From Priestia megaterium (GTDB lineage: Bacteria > Bacillota > Bacilli > Bacillales > Bacillaceae_H): a DNA stretch of 64,000 nucleotides. The stretch is from NCBI RefSeq assembly GCF_023824195.1, contig NZ_CP085442.1, positions 2,022,001-2,086,000 on the forward strand, written 5' to 3'. This document shows positions 52,828 to 61,165 of the stretch, one piece after another. Below the pieces are notes generated by a model. It was not told where the DNA came from and did not search any database. It saw only the letters and a list, made by a program, of their open reading frames with translations. Every line of letters begins with the position of its first letter. Position 1 is the first letter of the stretch. The translations under genes and the position numbers were made by a program.

Positions 52828-53472
52828 GTGGAAGCGTTTATAAGAAATGATCAATATAACTTTATCAAAAGCCAAACGCAAATCCTTATCAATGGGCATG
52901 GAACAGTAAACAATTCCGATGTGCTGCAGGCTTTAAAAGCTCTTGCAAAAGAAAAAGTATTAAATGTGTTTGATGTTATTAGCGAGGAACAGGAAGAATT
53001 ACTGCTGTCAGTTGCTGAAGTTAAAAATAAAGAACAAGCAGAAATGTTTTTAGAACGTATAAAACCTTACGTGATTCCATTTAAATCCTTAACGGAAGCT
53101 GGCGTGAAAAAGTTGTTTCCAAAAGTGAAAAAGTTAAAAGTCCCTTCTGCTGATAGCATTGATCTAACGAGCATTTCCTATGTTAGCTGGATCGATAAAG
53201 GCTCAAACAGAAAGTTTATCGTAGCGCAGGATCCGTATACCCAGAAGTTAAAAGGTATTCAAGGAACGTTTAAACCTATCAACCAGAAAGGAATATGCAC
53301 GCTTTGCCACAGCTACGAGGAAGTCGGTATGTTCACTGCTGAAATCAAAGGAACTGTTCAAGGGACATTTACACAACGAGGAAATTATATTTGTCAAGAT
53401 AGCGAAGCATGTAATCAAAATTTGCTTACCTTAGAGCGGCTTCATGATTTTATGTTAAGGCTCAGTAAATAA
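52828..53472 (+). CDS. FusB/FusC-type elongation factor G-binding protein
   Basis: A 214-aa cytoplasmic protein: an N-terminal helical EF-G-binding region (MEAFIRNDQYNFIKSQTQIL) and a C-terminal zinc-binding domain (CTLCH, then ICQDSEAC). FusB proteins bind EF-G and help it leave the ribosome, protecting against fusidic acid; chromosomal Bacillus homologues may act in ribosome recycling. The GTG at 52828 has AAGGAG 8 bases upstream. Not part of an evident operon. Confidence 0.88.
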   Translation: MEAFIRNDQYNFIKSQTQILINGHGTVNNSDVLQALKALAKEKVLNVFDVISEEQEELLLSVAEVKNKEQAEMFLERIKPYVIPFKSLTEAGVKKLFPKVKKLKVPSADSIDLTSISYVSWIDKGSNRKFIVAQDPYTQKLKGIQGTFKPINQKGICTLCHSYEEVGMFTAEIKGTVQGTFTQRGNYICQDSEACNQNLLTLERLHDFMLRLSK

Positions 53473-53501
53473 CATGCGGCTAATAAGAAGAATACAAAAA
53501 G

Positions 53502-53543
53502 AGAAGGTTCAGCCTCTATACTTTTGGTGAGACTGAGCCTTCT
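53502..53543. terminator. Terminator between converging FusB-like and sulfurtransferase genes
   Basis: AGAAGGTTCAG / CTGAGCCTTCT (10 of 11 pairs) around a 20-base loop. Confidence 0.75.
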
Positions 53544-53548
53544 TTGTG

Positions 53549-54400
53549 CTATCTTGCTTTCTCAATGGGATTGTCACGATAGCTAATCCAATCGCTCCAG
53601 CTGCCGGCATATAATTTTACATTTGGAAAACCTGCTGATTTTAAAGCTAAAACGTTAGGGCAAGCAGATACACCCGATCCGCAGTATACAATGATTTCAG
53701 CGTGAGAATCAATAGCTGAAAACATCTCCTTCCACTCTTTATCTGTTTTCCATAAACCTTCTGAAGTTAACACATCTTGCCAGAAAGAATGAATGGCGCC
53801 TGGGATATGTCCTGCTACAAAATCAATGGGTTCTTCTAAGCCGAGATATCTCCTTTTTTCACGAGAGTCGATAAGAACAACATTAGGGTTATGAAGATTC
53901 TCTTTTACGTATTCAACTCCTGCAAGTCCCCAATCTTGTTGAACGAAAGGTACAAACGTTTGAGGAGAAGCTGCGGAGACGCTCTTAGTTGTTTCATATC
54001 CCGATTGTTTCCAGTTATTAAAACCTCCATTTAAAATTTGTATGTCTTCAATTCCTATATATCGCAGTAGCCACCATGCTCTTGAAGCCATCATTCCGTT
54101 TTGTTCATCATAAACGACGATTTTTGAATCAGCATTAATTCCTAAGCTGCCGAGCTTTTGAGCTAGCTTTTGAACGTCAGGCAGCGGGTGTCTGCCTCCG
54201 CGAGAAGTAGCTGCAGAAGACAAATCTTTTTCTAAATCCAAGTAATGAGCATGCGGGAGATGCTCATTTTGATAAGCATTTGCGCCTGCCTCAGGATTTC
54301 CAAGGGTAAATCGGCAGTCAAGCAAAATAATGGATTGTTGGGGTTGTTGCAATGCAGTATGTAATTCGCGTGGTGAAATAATAGTATTCATAACATTCAC
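53549..54400 (-). CDS. Sulfurtransferase (rhodanese / 3-mercaptopyruvate type)
   Basis: A 283-aa enzyme with two rhodanese domains. The N-terminal domain is inactive (DCRFTLGNPEAGANAYQNEHLPHAHYLDLEKDL). The C-terminal domain has the catalytic loop VYCGSGVSACP with its persulfide Cys. CGSGV followed by S/T is the 3-mercaptopyruvate or mixed-type loop. It moves sulfane sulfur to cyanide or thiols. A single-gene unit with its own promoter. Confidence 0.93.
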   Translation of the reverse strand: MNVMNTIISPRELHTALQQPQQSIILLDCRFTLGNPEAGANAYQNEHLPHAHYLDLEKDLSSAATSRGGRHPLPDVQKLAQKLGSLGINADSKIVVYDEQNGMMASRAWWLLRYIGIEDIQILNGGFNNWKQSGYETTKSVSAASPQTFVPFVQQDWGLAGVEYVKENLHNPNVVLIDSREKRRYLGLEEPIDFVAGHIPGAIHSFWQDVLTSEGLWKTDKEWKEMFSAIDSHAEIIVYCGSGVSACPNVLALKSAGFPNVKLYAGSWSDWISYRDNPIEKAR

Positions 54401-54636
54401 ATCCTTTTACCAAAATTCTAGTTGAAATAACTAAAAATGAAAAGCGCTAAATATAAATTACGACAAATCTATTTTGTTTTCCTTCAATTATTCCCCGTAG
54501 AATAATTGACCATTTTAACGCTTATCTGATGCAGAGCGAAATGCTCCTGTGCTACAGTTATAATAAGAGTTACATAGTATAAGCCAAATGCTCAGCATAA
54601 TGTCATACCTACTATTGATGAGAAGGAGAGAGAAAG

Positions 54637-55386
54637 ATGCAAACAAATGAAAAGAAAGAATTTAAACTGATCGCACTAGATATGGATGGAACGCTGCTGA
54701 ACAATCAGCAAGAAATTTCTAAAGAAAATCGTGAGGCCATTGCTAAAGCTCAAGAACAAGGTGTTCATGTGGTGTTAAGCACGGGGCGATCTCTTTTAAC
54801 ATGCCGTGAATATGCGCAGTCTCTTCAGCTATCTTCTTACCTTATTACAGTAAACGGAAGTGAAATTTGGGATGAATCTGGAGAGCTTGTAGAACGAAAG
54901 TTAATTGATGCTTCTTACATCGAGAAAATGTGGAATTTAACGCAAGAGCATAAGCTTAACTTTTGGGCTGTGACTACGGATAAAGTATGGAGAGACGAAT
55001 TTCCAGAAGATATTGCCTCACAGGAATGGCTGAAGTTTGGCTACGATATTCCAGATGATGCTTTACGAGAAGAAGTGCTGAAACAAATAGCAGGCATTTC
55101 AGATTTTGAAATTAGCAACTCTAGTTTAACGAATCTAGAAATTAATGCACTTGGTATTAACAAAGCAAAAGGGATCATGACTGTATGTGAACGTTTGGGC
55201 ATTTCAATGGATGAAGTCATTGCCATGGGAGACAGCTTAAATGATATGGCTATGATTGAAGCGGCAGGGTGTGGAATCGCGATGGGAAATGCTCAGGAAG
55301 CTGTAAAAGAAGCAGCGGACTGGGTGACAGATACAAATGTCAATAACGGAGTAGCGAAGGCTATCAGCCACTGGGTGCTAAAATAA
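54637..55386 (+). CDS. Cof-type HAD-IIB phosphatase
   Basis: A 249-aa phosphatase. HAD motif I is ALDMDGTLL (two catalytic Asp), motif II is LSTGR, motif III the Lys in NKAKGI and motif IV GDSLNDMAMI. The class-IIB cap lies between. Close relatives in B. subtilis (YwtE, YcsE) dephosphorylate the riboflavin precursor ArPP, which is notable given the ribA-ribD pair 6 kb away, but members vary widely in substrate. GGAGAG precedes the ATG. Confidence 0.9.
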   Translation: MQTNEKKEFKLIALDMDGTLLNNQQEISKENREAIAKAQEQGVHVVLSTGRSLLTCREYAQSLQLSSYLITVNGSEIWDESGELVERKLIDASYIEKMWNLTQEHKLNFWAVTTDKVWRDEFPEDIASQEWLKFGYDIPDDALREEVLKQIAGISDFEISNSSLTNLEINALGINKAKGIMTVCERLGISMDEVIAMGDSLNDMAMIEAAGCGIAMGNAQEAVKEAADWVTDTNVNNGVAKAISHWVLK

Positions 55387-55508
55387 CAGCAGCTCTACAT
55401 GTTGCACAACTTAACTACTTCCCGCATAAACTGATACTGGATGCCTCCCTTAGAGTTCGTCTTATACGTATATATAAGGAGAAGCCATCTAGTTAAGGAG
55501 TGGGGAGT

Positions 55509-56204
55509 ATGAGCGATTTATCATTAGACAAGCTGTTAAAAAAAGCAGAAAATAAGTTACAAGATGTACATGAAATAGTGCAAGAAAAAGCGTACGAGCT
55601 CATTGGGCAAGCATATAAAGAAAGCATATTTGTTGTGATCACTGAAGGATTTAGATCGATAGAGCATCAGCATAAACTATATTCACAAGGCCGAACAACA
55701 CCAGGAAGTATTGTCACTAATGCCAAAGGCGGCTATTCTTATCATAATTATGGACTAGCTTTTGACATTGCGCTGCTTGATAACGACGGAAAAGTTGACT
55801 GGACCATTGATCGAAGATGGAACAAAGCGGGAGAGATAGGAAAAAGGATTGGGTTGGAATGGGGAGGAGATTGGACAAGCTTAAAAGATTACCCTCATTT
55901 TCAATATACATTCGGTTTATCTTTGTCGGAGCTTCGAAGTGGAAAAGTACCTAAAAAACAGACCCCAAAGGCTTCAAGCATGTTGATTAAATACGGAGAT
56001 CGAGGAAATCACGTACAGTTAATTCAACGTATGCTTATTCACTTAGGTTATTCTCTTTTTGGAGGCGCAGACGGTATATTCGGGTCTTCCACCCTCAAAG
56101 CGGTAAAAGCTTTTCAACAAGCATTTTATCTGCAGGTAGATGGAATAGTTGGGCCGAAGACAATCGAAAAACTCTATATTAATTTTAATAAAACTATGTT
56201 CTAA
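55509..56204 (+). CDS. M15 L,D-type endopeptidase with PG-binding domain (CwlK-like)
   Basis: A 231-aa wall or phage-type lytic enzyme. The M15/VanY zinc residues are His79 (YSYHNYGLAFD), Asp86 and His130 (DYPHFQ). The C-terminal PG_binding_1 domain spans about 160-225 (YGDRGNHVQLIQRMLIHLG, ADGIFGSSTLKAVKAFQ, VDGIVGPKTIEKL). There is no signal peptide, as in phage endolysins and some CwlK relatives; export would need a holin, sporulation lysis or an unusual route. The ATG at 55509 has AAGGAG 8 bases upstream. Confidence 0.9.
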   Translation: MSDLSLDKLLKKAENKLQDVHEIVQEKAYELIGQAYKESIFVVITEGFRSIEHQHKLYSQGRTTPGSIVTNAKGGYSYHNYGLAFDIALLDNDGKVDWTIDRRWNKAGEIGKRIGLEWGGDWTSLKDYPHFQYTFGLSLSELRSGKVPKKQTPKASSMLIKYGDRGNHVQLIQRMLIHLGYSLFGGADGIFGSSTLKAVKAFQQAFYLQVDGIVGPKTIEKLYINFNKTMF

Positions 56205-56225
56205 ATAACTATAAAAACGATAACG

Positions 56226-56276
56226 AGAAAAGGAAGAAAAGAGATGGATGGAAATCGTCTCCTTTCTTCCTTTTCT
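56226..56276. terminator. Terminator of the M15 peptidase gene
   Basis: AGAAAAGGAAGAAA-GAGA / TCTC-TTTCTTCCTTTTCT with one bulge. Confidence 0.8.
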
Positions 56277-56325
56277 GTAGTTATAGTAGAAAAACTGAAA
56301 TTTATAAAGAAATAAAAAGGATTTT

Positions 56326-56490
56326 CTAAGCGTAAGAAACGTTCACGTGATCTAACTGGATAACATTGCTCAACAACACGATATCTTTATATATTTCACT
56401 TTTTACAGAGGCGTTTGAACAGTTTTGATAGTCTTTCAACAAGCGGCCAAGTTCTTTAATAAATAACAACGTCTCTTGTTCATTAATCAT
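56326..56490 (-). CDS. Small helical protein, 54 residues
   Basis: Not recognised. AAGGAG lies 8 bases before the ATG at 56490. The sequence is mostly predicted helix (MINEQETLLFIKELGRLLKD, then SVKSEIYKDIVLLSNVIQLD). No membrane segment or signal. It occupies part of an otherwise gene-free 750-base region. The rest, 56,491-56,914, holds TTGACA-like sequence at 56,566 and no gene. Confidence 0.6.
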   Translation of the reverse strand: MINEQETLLFIKELGRLLKDYQNCSNASVKSEIYKDIVLLSNVIQLDHVNVSYA

Positions 56491-56916
56491 AGTCAAAACT
56501 CCTTGTTTAGAAATGAATCCAGGTCATTATATAGGAATTCTATCATATCTATACGCACCTGTTGACAAAAAAAGTTCGTCAATTTTTTTGTGAGAAGAAG
56601 AAATTTAGGGATATGTGGAATGCGTTCGATTCTCTCATATTATATATATGCAGCTTGTCTAAAAATATGAGAGTAGTTATAGTAATATTTACTCCTAATC
56701 ATGCAACTTAAAACCTATTTTAGAGGTTATCCGTAAATTCCCTCTATTGTAGAGCGATGGAACAAAAAAAGAATGCCTCTTTTTGTATCTTTAGTATGAT
56801 AACGTTTTGAATAAATAAGGCATATTTTTGAGTTTTAAGATGGATTTGAATTAGATCTTTTGACACGCTCTTTTTGTAGGAGAGGCATATTTACTTTCTA
56901 TTAAGGAGAAATCGTA

Positions 56917-56957
56917 AAGCTCCAAAGAGTTTCTAAATTAGAAACTCTTTGGAGCTT
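56917..56957. terminator. Perfect 17-bp hairpin at the deacetylase stop
   Basis: AAGCTCCAAAGAGTTTC (56917-56933) pairs with 56941-56957, followed by AATTTTTT on the plus strand. It overlaps the stop codon of the minus-strand gene. Confidence 0.85.
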
Positions 56958-57693
56958 AATTTTTTGGATAAGGGATGTGCAAAAGTTCTGGGACGGTCAC
57001 AAAATGATATCCTTCTTGCTTAAGTCTAGGAATGATGGTATCCAGTGACTTTGCGGTGTTGGAAAGGTCCATGGTCCAATGGCCGCCGTCGTGCATCAAA
57101 ACAATTGTTCCGGCTTGCATGTTCTTAAATACATTTTTTGTGATTTCTGTTTCTGGAATTTGCTTCCAGTCTAATGAATCAGAAGACCAGTTAATCGCAT
57201 AGACATTTTCATTTGGCAGCTCGTTGATCATTTCTTGCGTTAAATTTCCATACGGAGGACGAAACAGCTGTGTTTCAAAACCGGTAATGTTTTTAATAAT
57301 AGCCTGAGTTTTGGCAATTTCCCAGTGAAACTTTTCAGTCGATTCTTTTAGTAAATTGGGGTGCCAATAGGTATGAATCCCAACAGCATGACCTTCAGCT
57401 ACCATTCTCTTCACAAGCTCAGGATGTTCGTGAGCTTTTGCCCCAATAAGAAAAAAGGTTGCTTTAATACCATGCTTTTTCAATTGATCCAATACATGTG
57501 GAGTAAAGCGCGGATCCGGTCCATCATCAAATGTTAGGGAGGTTTGCTTTAGTTGGTTATTACCTTGATAAAGCAAACGGTCACGCACAGCTACATTTTT
57601 TACTTGTTCCGCTTTACATAATGCAGGAAGGGCTCCAGTAAATAAGAAGCACAGTGTGAAAAGCAGTATACTAATTCTTCGTATCATGTACAT
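56956..57693 (-). CDS. Secreted polysaccharide deacetylase
   Basis: A 245-aa CE4 enzyme with an N-terminal signal/anchor (ISILLFTLCFLFTGALPALC). The five NodB motifs are present: TFDDGPD, HTYWHP (H-x3-H metal pair HTYWH), RPPYGN, DSLDW and LMHDGG. It removes acetyl groups from peptidoglycan or another GlcNAc polymer. Related Bacillus proteins (PdaA/PdaB/YheN) include cortex-modifying spore enzymes. AAGGAG precedes the first ATG by 5 bases and a second ATG by 11. Confidence 0.92.
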   Translation of the reverse strand: MYMIRRISILLFTLCFLFTGALPALCKAEQVKNVAVRDRLLYQGNNQLKQTSLTFDDGPDPRFTPHVLDQLKKHGIKATFFLIGAKAHEHPELVKRMVAEGHAVGIHTYWHPNLLKESTEKFHWEIAKTQAIIKNITGFETQLFRPPYGNLTQEMINELPNENVYAINWSSDSLDWKQIPETEITKNVFKNMQAGTIVLMHDGGHWTMDLSNTAKSLDTIIPRLKQEGYHFVTVPELLHIPYPKN

Positions 57694-57847
57694 GCACGCT
57701 CCTTTCTAGGGCAAAGTATAACGTTATGATACCCGATTAAAAATTTTGTATGAAGCTGAATTTCCCTTTTGTGTCAAAACGTATGATATGCATGAAACAG
57801 CGCACTATAATAAACAGTTACTATTAGGTGAAGAAAGGAAAAAGCAG

Positions 57848-58258
57848 ATGAAAAAAATAATGATTGCCGTAGCATTGATTTTTTCGCTAAGTTTATCTCC
57901 CTTAGCTGAATATATTTCCTATCACGATGACTATAACGTAAGTGCAAGGTCGTATCGTTCGGGGAAGCGGTCCTTTAATAGACAGCCAAGCGTTAGACAA
58001 AATGAGCCGAGGTCTAATTTTTCAAACCGCAGAAATGGAGCTGTAAATCGAGGTGTTACCCGTTCAAAACGAGGAGGATTCGCCCGTGGACTGCTGTATG
58101 GCGGTCTGGCAGGGATGTTATTTGGCGGTTTGCTTGGTCATATGGGTGCACTGGGCGGGATTTTTGGGTTATTAATTAACATTTTGGCTATTGTGCTTAT
58201 AATTAATTTAATTATGCGTTTATTCCGCCCTTCTCGTCGCGACAATAATTGGAGATAG
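57848..58258 (+). CDS. Small exported, Gly-rich membrane protein
   Basis: A 136-aa protein. The ATG at 57848 follows AAAGGA; the longer frame from 57746 lacks a ribosome site. A signal segment (KKIMIAVALIFSLSLSPLAEY) precedes an Arg/Ser/Asn-rich part and two Gly-rich hydrophobic helices (GLLYGGLAGMLFGGLLGHM, then GLLINILAIVLIINLIM), resembling the start of Tim44-like proteins. Function unknown; no operon is evident. Confidence 0.75.
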   Translation: MKKIMIAVALIFSLSLSPLAEYISYHDDYNVSARSYRSGKRSFNRQPSVRQNEPRSNFSNRRNGAVNRGVTRSKRGGFARGLLYGGLAGMLFGGLLGHMGALGGIFGLLINILAIVLIINLIMRLFRPSRRDNNWR

Positions 58259-58342
58259 ACCGTAATTGCTGTCATAAACTAATAAGAAAGCTCCATATAA
58301 ATAAGAAAACGCTTTCTATAGTTAATCGAAAGGATGAAACGT

Positions 58343-58531
58343 ATGTCAGCAAACAGACAGCGCAGCAAATACCTGGCGTTTTGCACAGAATGCGGTCTCC
58401 CAAACAGGTTAACATTGTTTCTTTTAAGACAGTACGTTGCGACAGACGAATACAGCGGATTTTATTGTGGGAATTGCGGAATTCGAAACGAATTTCCAGA
58501 TTCGGTCATTGAATATATTAAAGAGCTATAA
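58343..58531 (+). CDS. Small zinc-ribbon protein
   Basis: A 62-aa cytoplasmic protein with two CxxC pairs: FCTECGLPN and YCGNCGIRN. The ATG at 58343 has GAAAGG 8 bases upstream. It resembles small Bacillus zinc-ribbon proteins of unknown function. A terminator follows directly. The 58,532-58,843 gap holds that terminator and the σK promoter of the next gene. Confidence 0.8.
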   Translation: MSANRQRSKYLAFCTECGLPNRLTLFLLRQYVATDEYSGFYCGNCGIRNEFPDSVIEYIKEL

Positions 58532-58567
58532 AACACAATCTCTTAAAAGATTGTGTTTTATTTTTTA
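58531..58567. terminator. Terminator of the zinc-ribbon gene
   Basis: AAACACAATCT / AGATTGTGTTT around CTTAAA, then ATTTTTT. Confidence 0.92.
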
Positions 58568-58782
58568 GTAAAACTATGTTCTAAATAAAAATTAAAAAGA
58601 AAAACATAGCTGTTTACAAAAAAGAAACGATGACTAAATACTTTTCTTTATCCAGGATAATCGAGAAATTCCCCATTTCAAGCTTGCTAATTGGGGGTAG
58701 TGCAAAACGGCTTATGAGAAGAACATATAAAATTAGTGACTGTAGAAATGACTAACATTTTTAACTGCAGAAAATCGATTGA

Positions 58783-58810
58783 ACCATACTTTAAAAGGAC
58801 GCATATACTA
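58783..58810 (+). promoter_or_regulatory. σK-type promoter of the gerP-like cluster
   Basis: AC (58783), 17 bases, CATATACTA (58802-58810): an exact σK consensus match. It predicts late mother-cell expression of the two genes downstream. Confidence 0.72.
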
Positions 58811-58843
58811 CATTAAAATTTTAGAAAACGGAGGAATTAACTA

Positions 58844-59086
58844 ATGCCTGTTTCCGTCATTTTCAACCAAATAAATGTGGTCAGTATGGTTTCCAATTCA
58901 GTAATTGCTTCGGGTCAAAATAGCCAGCCAGATTGGAATTCCCAAGGGAAATTTAACTTAGGAAACGGATTTGCTGTAAATTCAGCTATACTAGGCAGTA
59001 CGAATATCATTAATGATCAAGATGTTTGTGACACGCCAATTACCCAGCCGGAAAATATTAATCCTCAACCAGTCTCTCAGTTCTAG
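58844..59086 (+). CDS. GerPA/GerPF-family spore protein (cluster member 1)
   Basis: An 80-aa protein of the GerPA/GerPF (PF10676-like) type: short β-rich chain with NQINVVSM, VIASGQNSQPDWN, GKFNLGNGFA, and the end INDQDVCDTPIT. These proteins assemble in the spore coat and help germinants reach inner receptors. GGAGG precedes the ATG and a σK promoter lies 34 bases upstream. It starts a short operon with the 59,118 gene. Sequence similarity to standard GerP proteins is moderate, so it is a divergent relative rather than GerPA or GerPF itself. Confidence 0.75.
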   Translation: MPVSVIFNQINVVSMVSNSVIASGQNSQPDWNSQGKFNLGNGFAVNSAILGSTNIINDQDVCDTPITQPENINPQPVSQF

Positions 59087-59117
59087 GGAAAAAGAAGATG
59101 AAAGAAGATGAAAAACA

Positions 59118-59360
59118 TTGATTATAAAATTTACTAATCTTAATGTTACGTCTATCTCTACTAATTCAGGTATTTTTACTGGAGAAAACACCCAATCAGA
59201 TTGGCAAGTCAATTGGAAAAGTAACACGGGGTTCGGTGAAATAATCGGCTATCATAACTTTGCTTCTCAAATGGTAAACATCATTAATGATAACGACGTC
59301 GTTGATTCCTATTTTTCTGAACATATAGATTTCAACAATGCTCCTGTTACACAAAGTTAA
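59118..59360 (+). CDS. GerPA/GerPF-like spore protein (cluster member 2)
   Basis: An 80-aa paralogue of the preceding protein, reading MIIKFTNLNVTSISTNSGIF, then GENTQSDWQVNWKSNTGFGEIIG and IINDNDVVD. The start is probably the TTG at 59118, with a weak AAGAAG region upstream; translational coupling to member 1 (31 bases away) is possible. It shares the NSGxFxGxNxQxxW and GFGxIxG motifs that mark all members of this cluster. Confidence 0.7.
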   Translation: MIIKFTNLNVTSISTNSGIFTGENTQSDWQVNWKSNTGFGEIIGYHNFASQMVNIINDNDVVDSYFSEHIDFNNAPVTQS

Positions 59361-59435
59361 AGAAGTAAACCAAACTAGGTATTCTATCTATTAATTATTT
59401 TGTCAGAGTGGCAAGGATATATTGGTAATATATTT

Positions 59436-59463
59436 AAACCATCTTTTATACAGATGGTTTTTT
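59436..59463. terminator. Terminator after members 1 and 2
   Basis: AAACCATCT / AGATGGTTT around TTTATAC, then TTTT. The remaining bases to 59,689 hold no gene; CATAGAAAA there is a poor σK match. Confidence 0.88.
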
Positions 59464-59689
59464 GCTAGCTTATTTTAGAGAGGTAGCTGTTAATATAGAT
59501 TAAAAGGTAATGACAGGAATACTTTTATAGTAAATGGAGTAAGTATCATAGAAAAGACGTAAAAGCTTAAATGATTAAAGAGACGTTCAATTTGAGGCAA
59601 ACAGATAAGAATTTGAAAAAAATGGGTAATGTATTTTCAGTTTTATATTGAACTAGATGAAGTAAACTTCTGTCTGTGAGGTGTTATTT

Positions 59690-59887
59690 ATGGTCAATAT
59701 TCACTATCATTCGATTAATGTAAATAAAATTCAAAACAGTTCAGGCCTATTTTATGGCGTTAATATTCAATATAAATGGAATCATAAAAGTCGTATTTCT
59801 GATGGTTTCGGAAAAATAGTTGGTGATTCTAATAAAATTTCAAATAACACCACCATTGCGAAAATCCCTAAAAAGAATGATGAATAG
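59690..59887 (+). CDS. GerP-like short protein (cluster member 3)
   Basis: A 65-aa protein, shortest of the set. The ATG at 59690 has GAGGTG 6 bases upstream. It reads MVNIHYHSINVNKIQNSSGL, FYGVNIQYKWN, then DGFGKIVGDSNKIS. It has only the core motif block and ends in a Lys-rich tail. No export signal. It converges on member 4, ten bases away. Confidence 0.68.
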   Translation: MVNIHYHSINVNKIQNSSGLFYGVNIQYKWNHKSRISDGFGKIVGDSNKISNNTTIAKIPKKNDE

Positions 59888-59897
59888 AAGCGTAGAG

Positions 59898-60143
59898 TCA
59901 AGCTTCCTTTGTGACCTGCTCAAAAGAATCATTTACATCATCTTCACCAAGAACAAGGTGTGTGTTATAGGATATTTGATTATCATCTCCCGAAACTGTG
60001 CCGAAACCTGAATTACAGCTGCTGATTGTAGTTTCCCAATTTTGTTGAACATTTTTTCCTATAAAAACTCCCGCGTTGTTTTTAACCGCATTTACGGTGA
60101 GATCATCAAAAATGATTTGAGGAGAACTGAGATCTATTTTCAT
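59898..60143 (-). CDS. GerP-like short protein (cluster member 4)
   Basis: An 81-aa paralogue on the opposite strand: IIFDDLTVNAVKNNAGVF, IGKNVQQNWETTISS and NSGFGTVSGDDNQISYNTHLV. GGAGG lies 5-6 bases before the ATG. A σK-consensus promoter lies at 60192-60219 on this strand. The paralogue motifs are in the same order as in members 1 to 3, so this is an inverted duplicate. Spore-coat location is inferred from promoter and family. Confidence 0.72.
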   Translation of the reverse strand: MKIDLSSPQIIFDDLTVNAVKNNAGVFIGKNVQQNWETTISSCNSGFGTVSGDDNQISYNTHLVLGEDDVNDSFEQVTKEA

Positions 60144-60191
60144 AATTCCTCCCTATACATATGAGACATTAATAAAAATTATCTAATACAC

Positions 60192-60219
60192 TATTATATG
60201 TTGTAGATGGGCTAAAAGT
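60192..60219 (-). promoter_or_regulatory. σK-type promoter of cluster member 4
   Basis: Minus strand: AC (60219-60218), 17 bases, CATATAATA (60200-60192). An exact match to AC-N17-CATANNNTA. Confidence 0.72.
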
Positions 60220-60246
60220 GTTAAATCAAATAAGGGGTCAAACTCT

Positions 60247-60951
60247 ATGGATGAAAAGGTGCTGAATATACTCCAAAATATTGAAAAAAGGCTCACAAGT
60301 TTAGAAAAAAACGTAAATGAACTTTCCGATAAAACAGTACATTCTCTGCATTTAGATATAAGGAACGTTCAAACACTAAACTTGGACGAACTATCTTATT
60401 ATTTAGAACATATTGATGTAAAGGAACTCAGTGGAACGTTGAATATTGGTAATACTTTTCCTTCGCAAACGAATCAATATCAAGAGCCGAGAAAGAAAGG
60501 AAAAACAACAACAAATGGCTCTAAGGGCAATCAAAAATCGGGTAGCCAAAATAATAAAGCAAAAGATAAAGAAAAGGGTCCTTCTGAAATTTCAGTTAAA
60601 ATTAATGAAAGAAGCGTTCCTTACAGACTAATCCATACGGAAGAAATGAGGGAGCCTAATCAAGCTCTACAGTCAACTTTTAGCATAGGGGACATTCATA
60701 TTGGCACAATTGAAGATGCTTCAGCTGTGAATTTTGGAAATAACTTTCCGACCAATTTCAGAAGTCATAAAAAAGTGAATCAAGGGTTTGGAAATATCTT
60801 AGGTAATCAAAATGATATTCACGACATCTTATCCTCTTTGGAGGAAAAAGATTCCTCAGAAATATACAATGAAAGCAAAGATGAAAAGCCGCCTGAATGG
60901 CTGGACACGATGATAGAAGAACAAAAGAAAGAAGATAAAAAGGGAGAATAA
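60247..60951 (+). CDS. GerPC-like coiled-coil protein fused to a GerP-like core (cluster member 5)
   Basis: A 234-aa protein. Residues 1-30 form a coiled coil (LNILQNIEKRLTSLEKNVNEL). Then HLDIRNVQTLNLDELSYYLEHIDVKELSGTLNIG matches the end of GerPC (xLxGTLNIG). A Lys/Asn/Ser-rich linker (about 85-125) leads to a C-terminal part with FSIGDIHIGTIEDASAVNFG and NQGFGNILGNQNDI, the same block as members 1-4. So it joins two GerP-type modules in one chain. AGGGG precedes the ATG. It is divergent from member 4. It probably organises the small proteins in the coat (inference). Confidence 0.72.
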   Translation: MDEKVLNILQNIEKRLTSLEKNVNELSDKTVHSLHLDIRNVQTLNLDELSYYLEHIDVKELSGTLNIGNTFPSQTNQYQEPRKKGKTTTNGSKGNQKSGSQNNKAKDKEKGPSEISVKINERSVPYRLIHTEEMREPNQALQSTFSIGDIHIGTIEDASAVNFGNNFPTNFRSHKKVNQGFGNILGNQNDIHDILSSLEEKDSSEIYNESKDEKPPEWLDTMIEEQKKEDKKGE

Positions 60952-61047
60952 GCAATAATCTAAAAATGTTCGATTTCAAAAGCAATATGGTTGATGCTAA
61001 ATTTCTAAAAGAAAGCTTTCCTTACGGATTAAAGAAGAGTGAACAAT

Positions 61048-61084
61048 AGAAAACCTGCTGCTCTAAACGAGCAGCAGGTTTTCT
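61048..61084. terminator. Strong terminator between member 5 and metA
   Basis: AGAAAACCTGCTGCTC / GAGCAGCAGGTTTTCT around TAAAC; perfect 16-bp stem. Confidence 0.93.
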
Positions 61085-61165
61085 ATTTTATTTCTCGGCT
61101 GCTGCAGTTTCAACATGAAAAAGAGCATGCGTAATTTAATTTAAAACTGGGACAGATCGGTTCTT

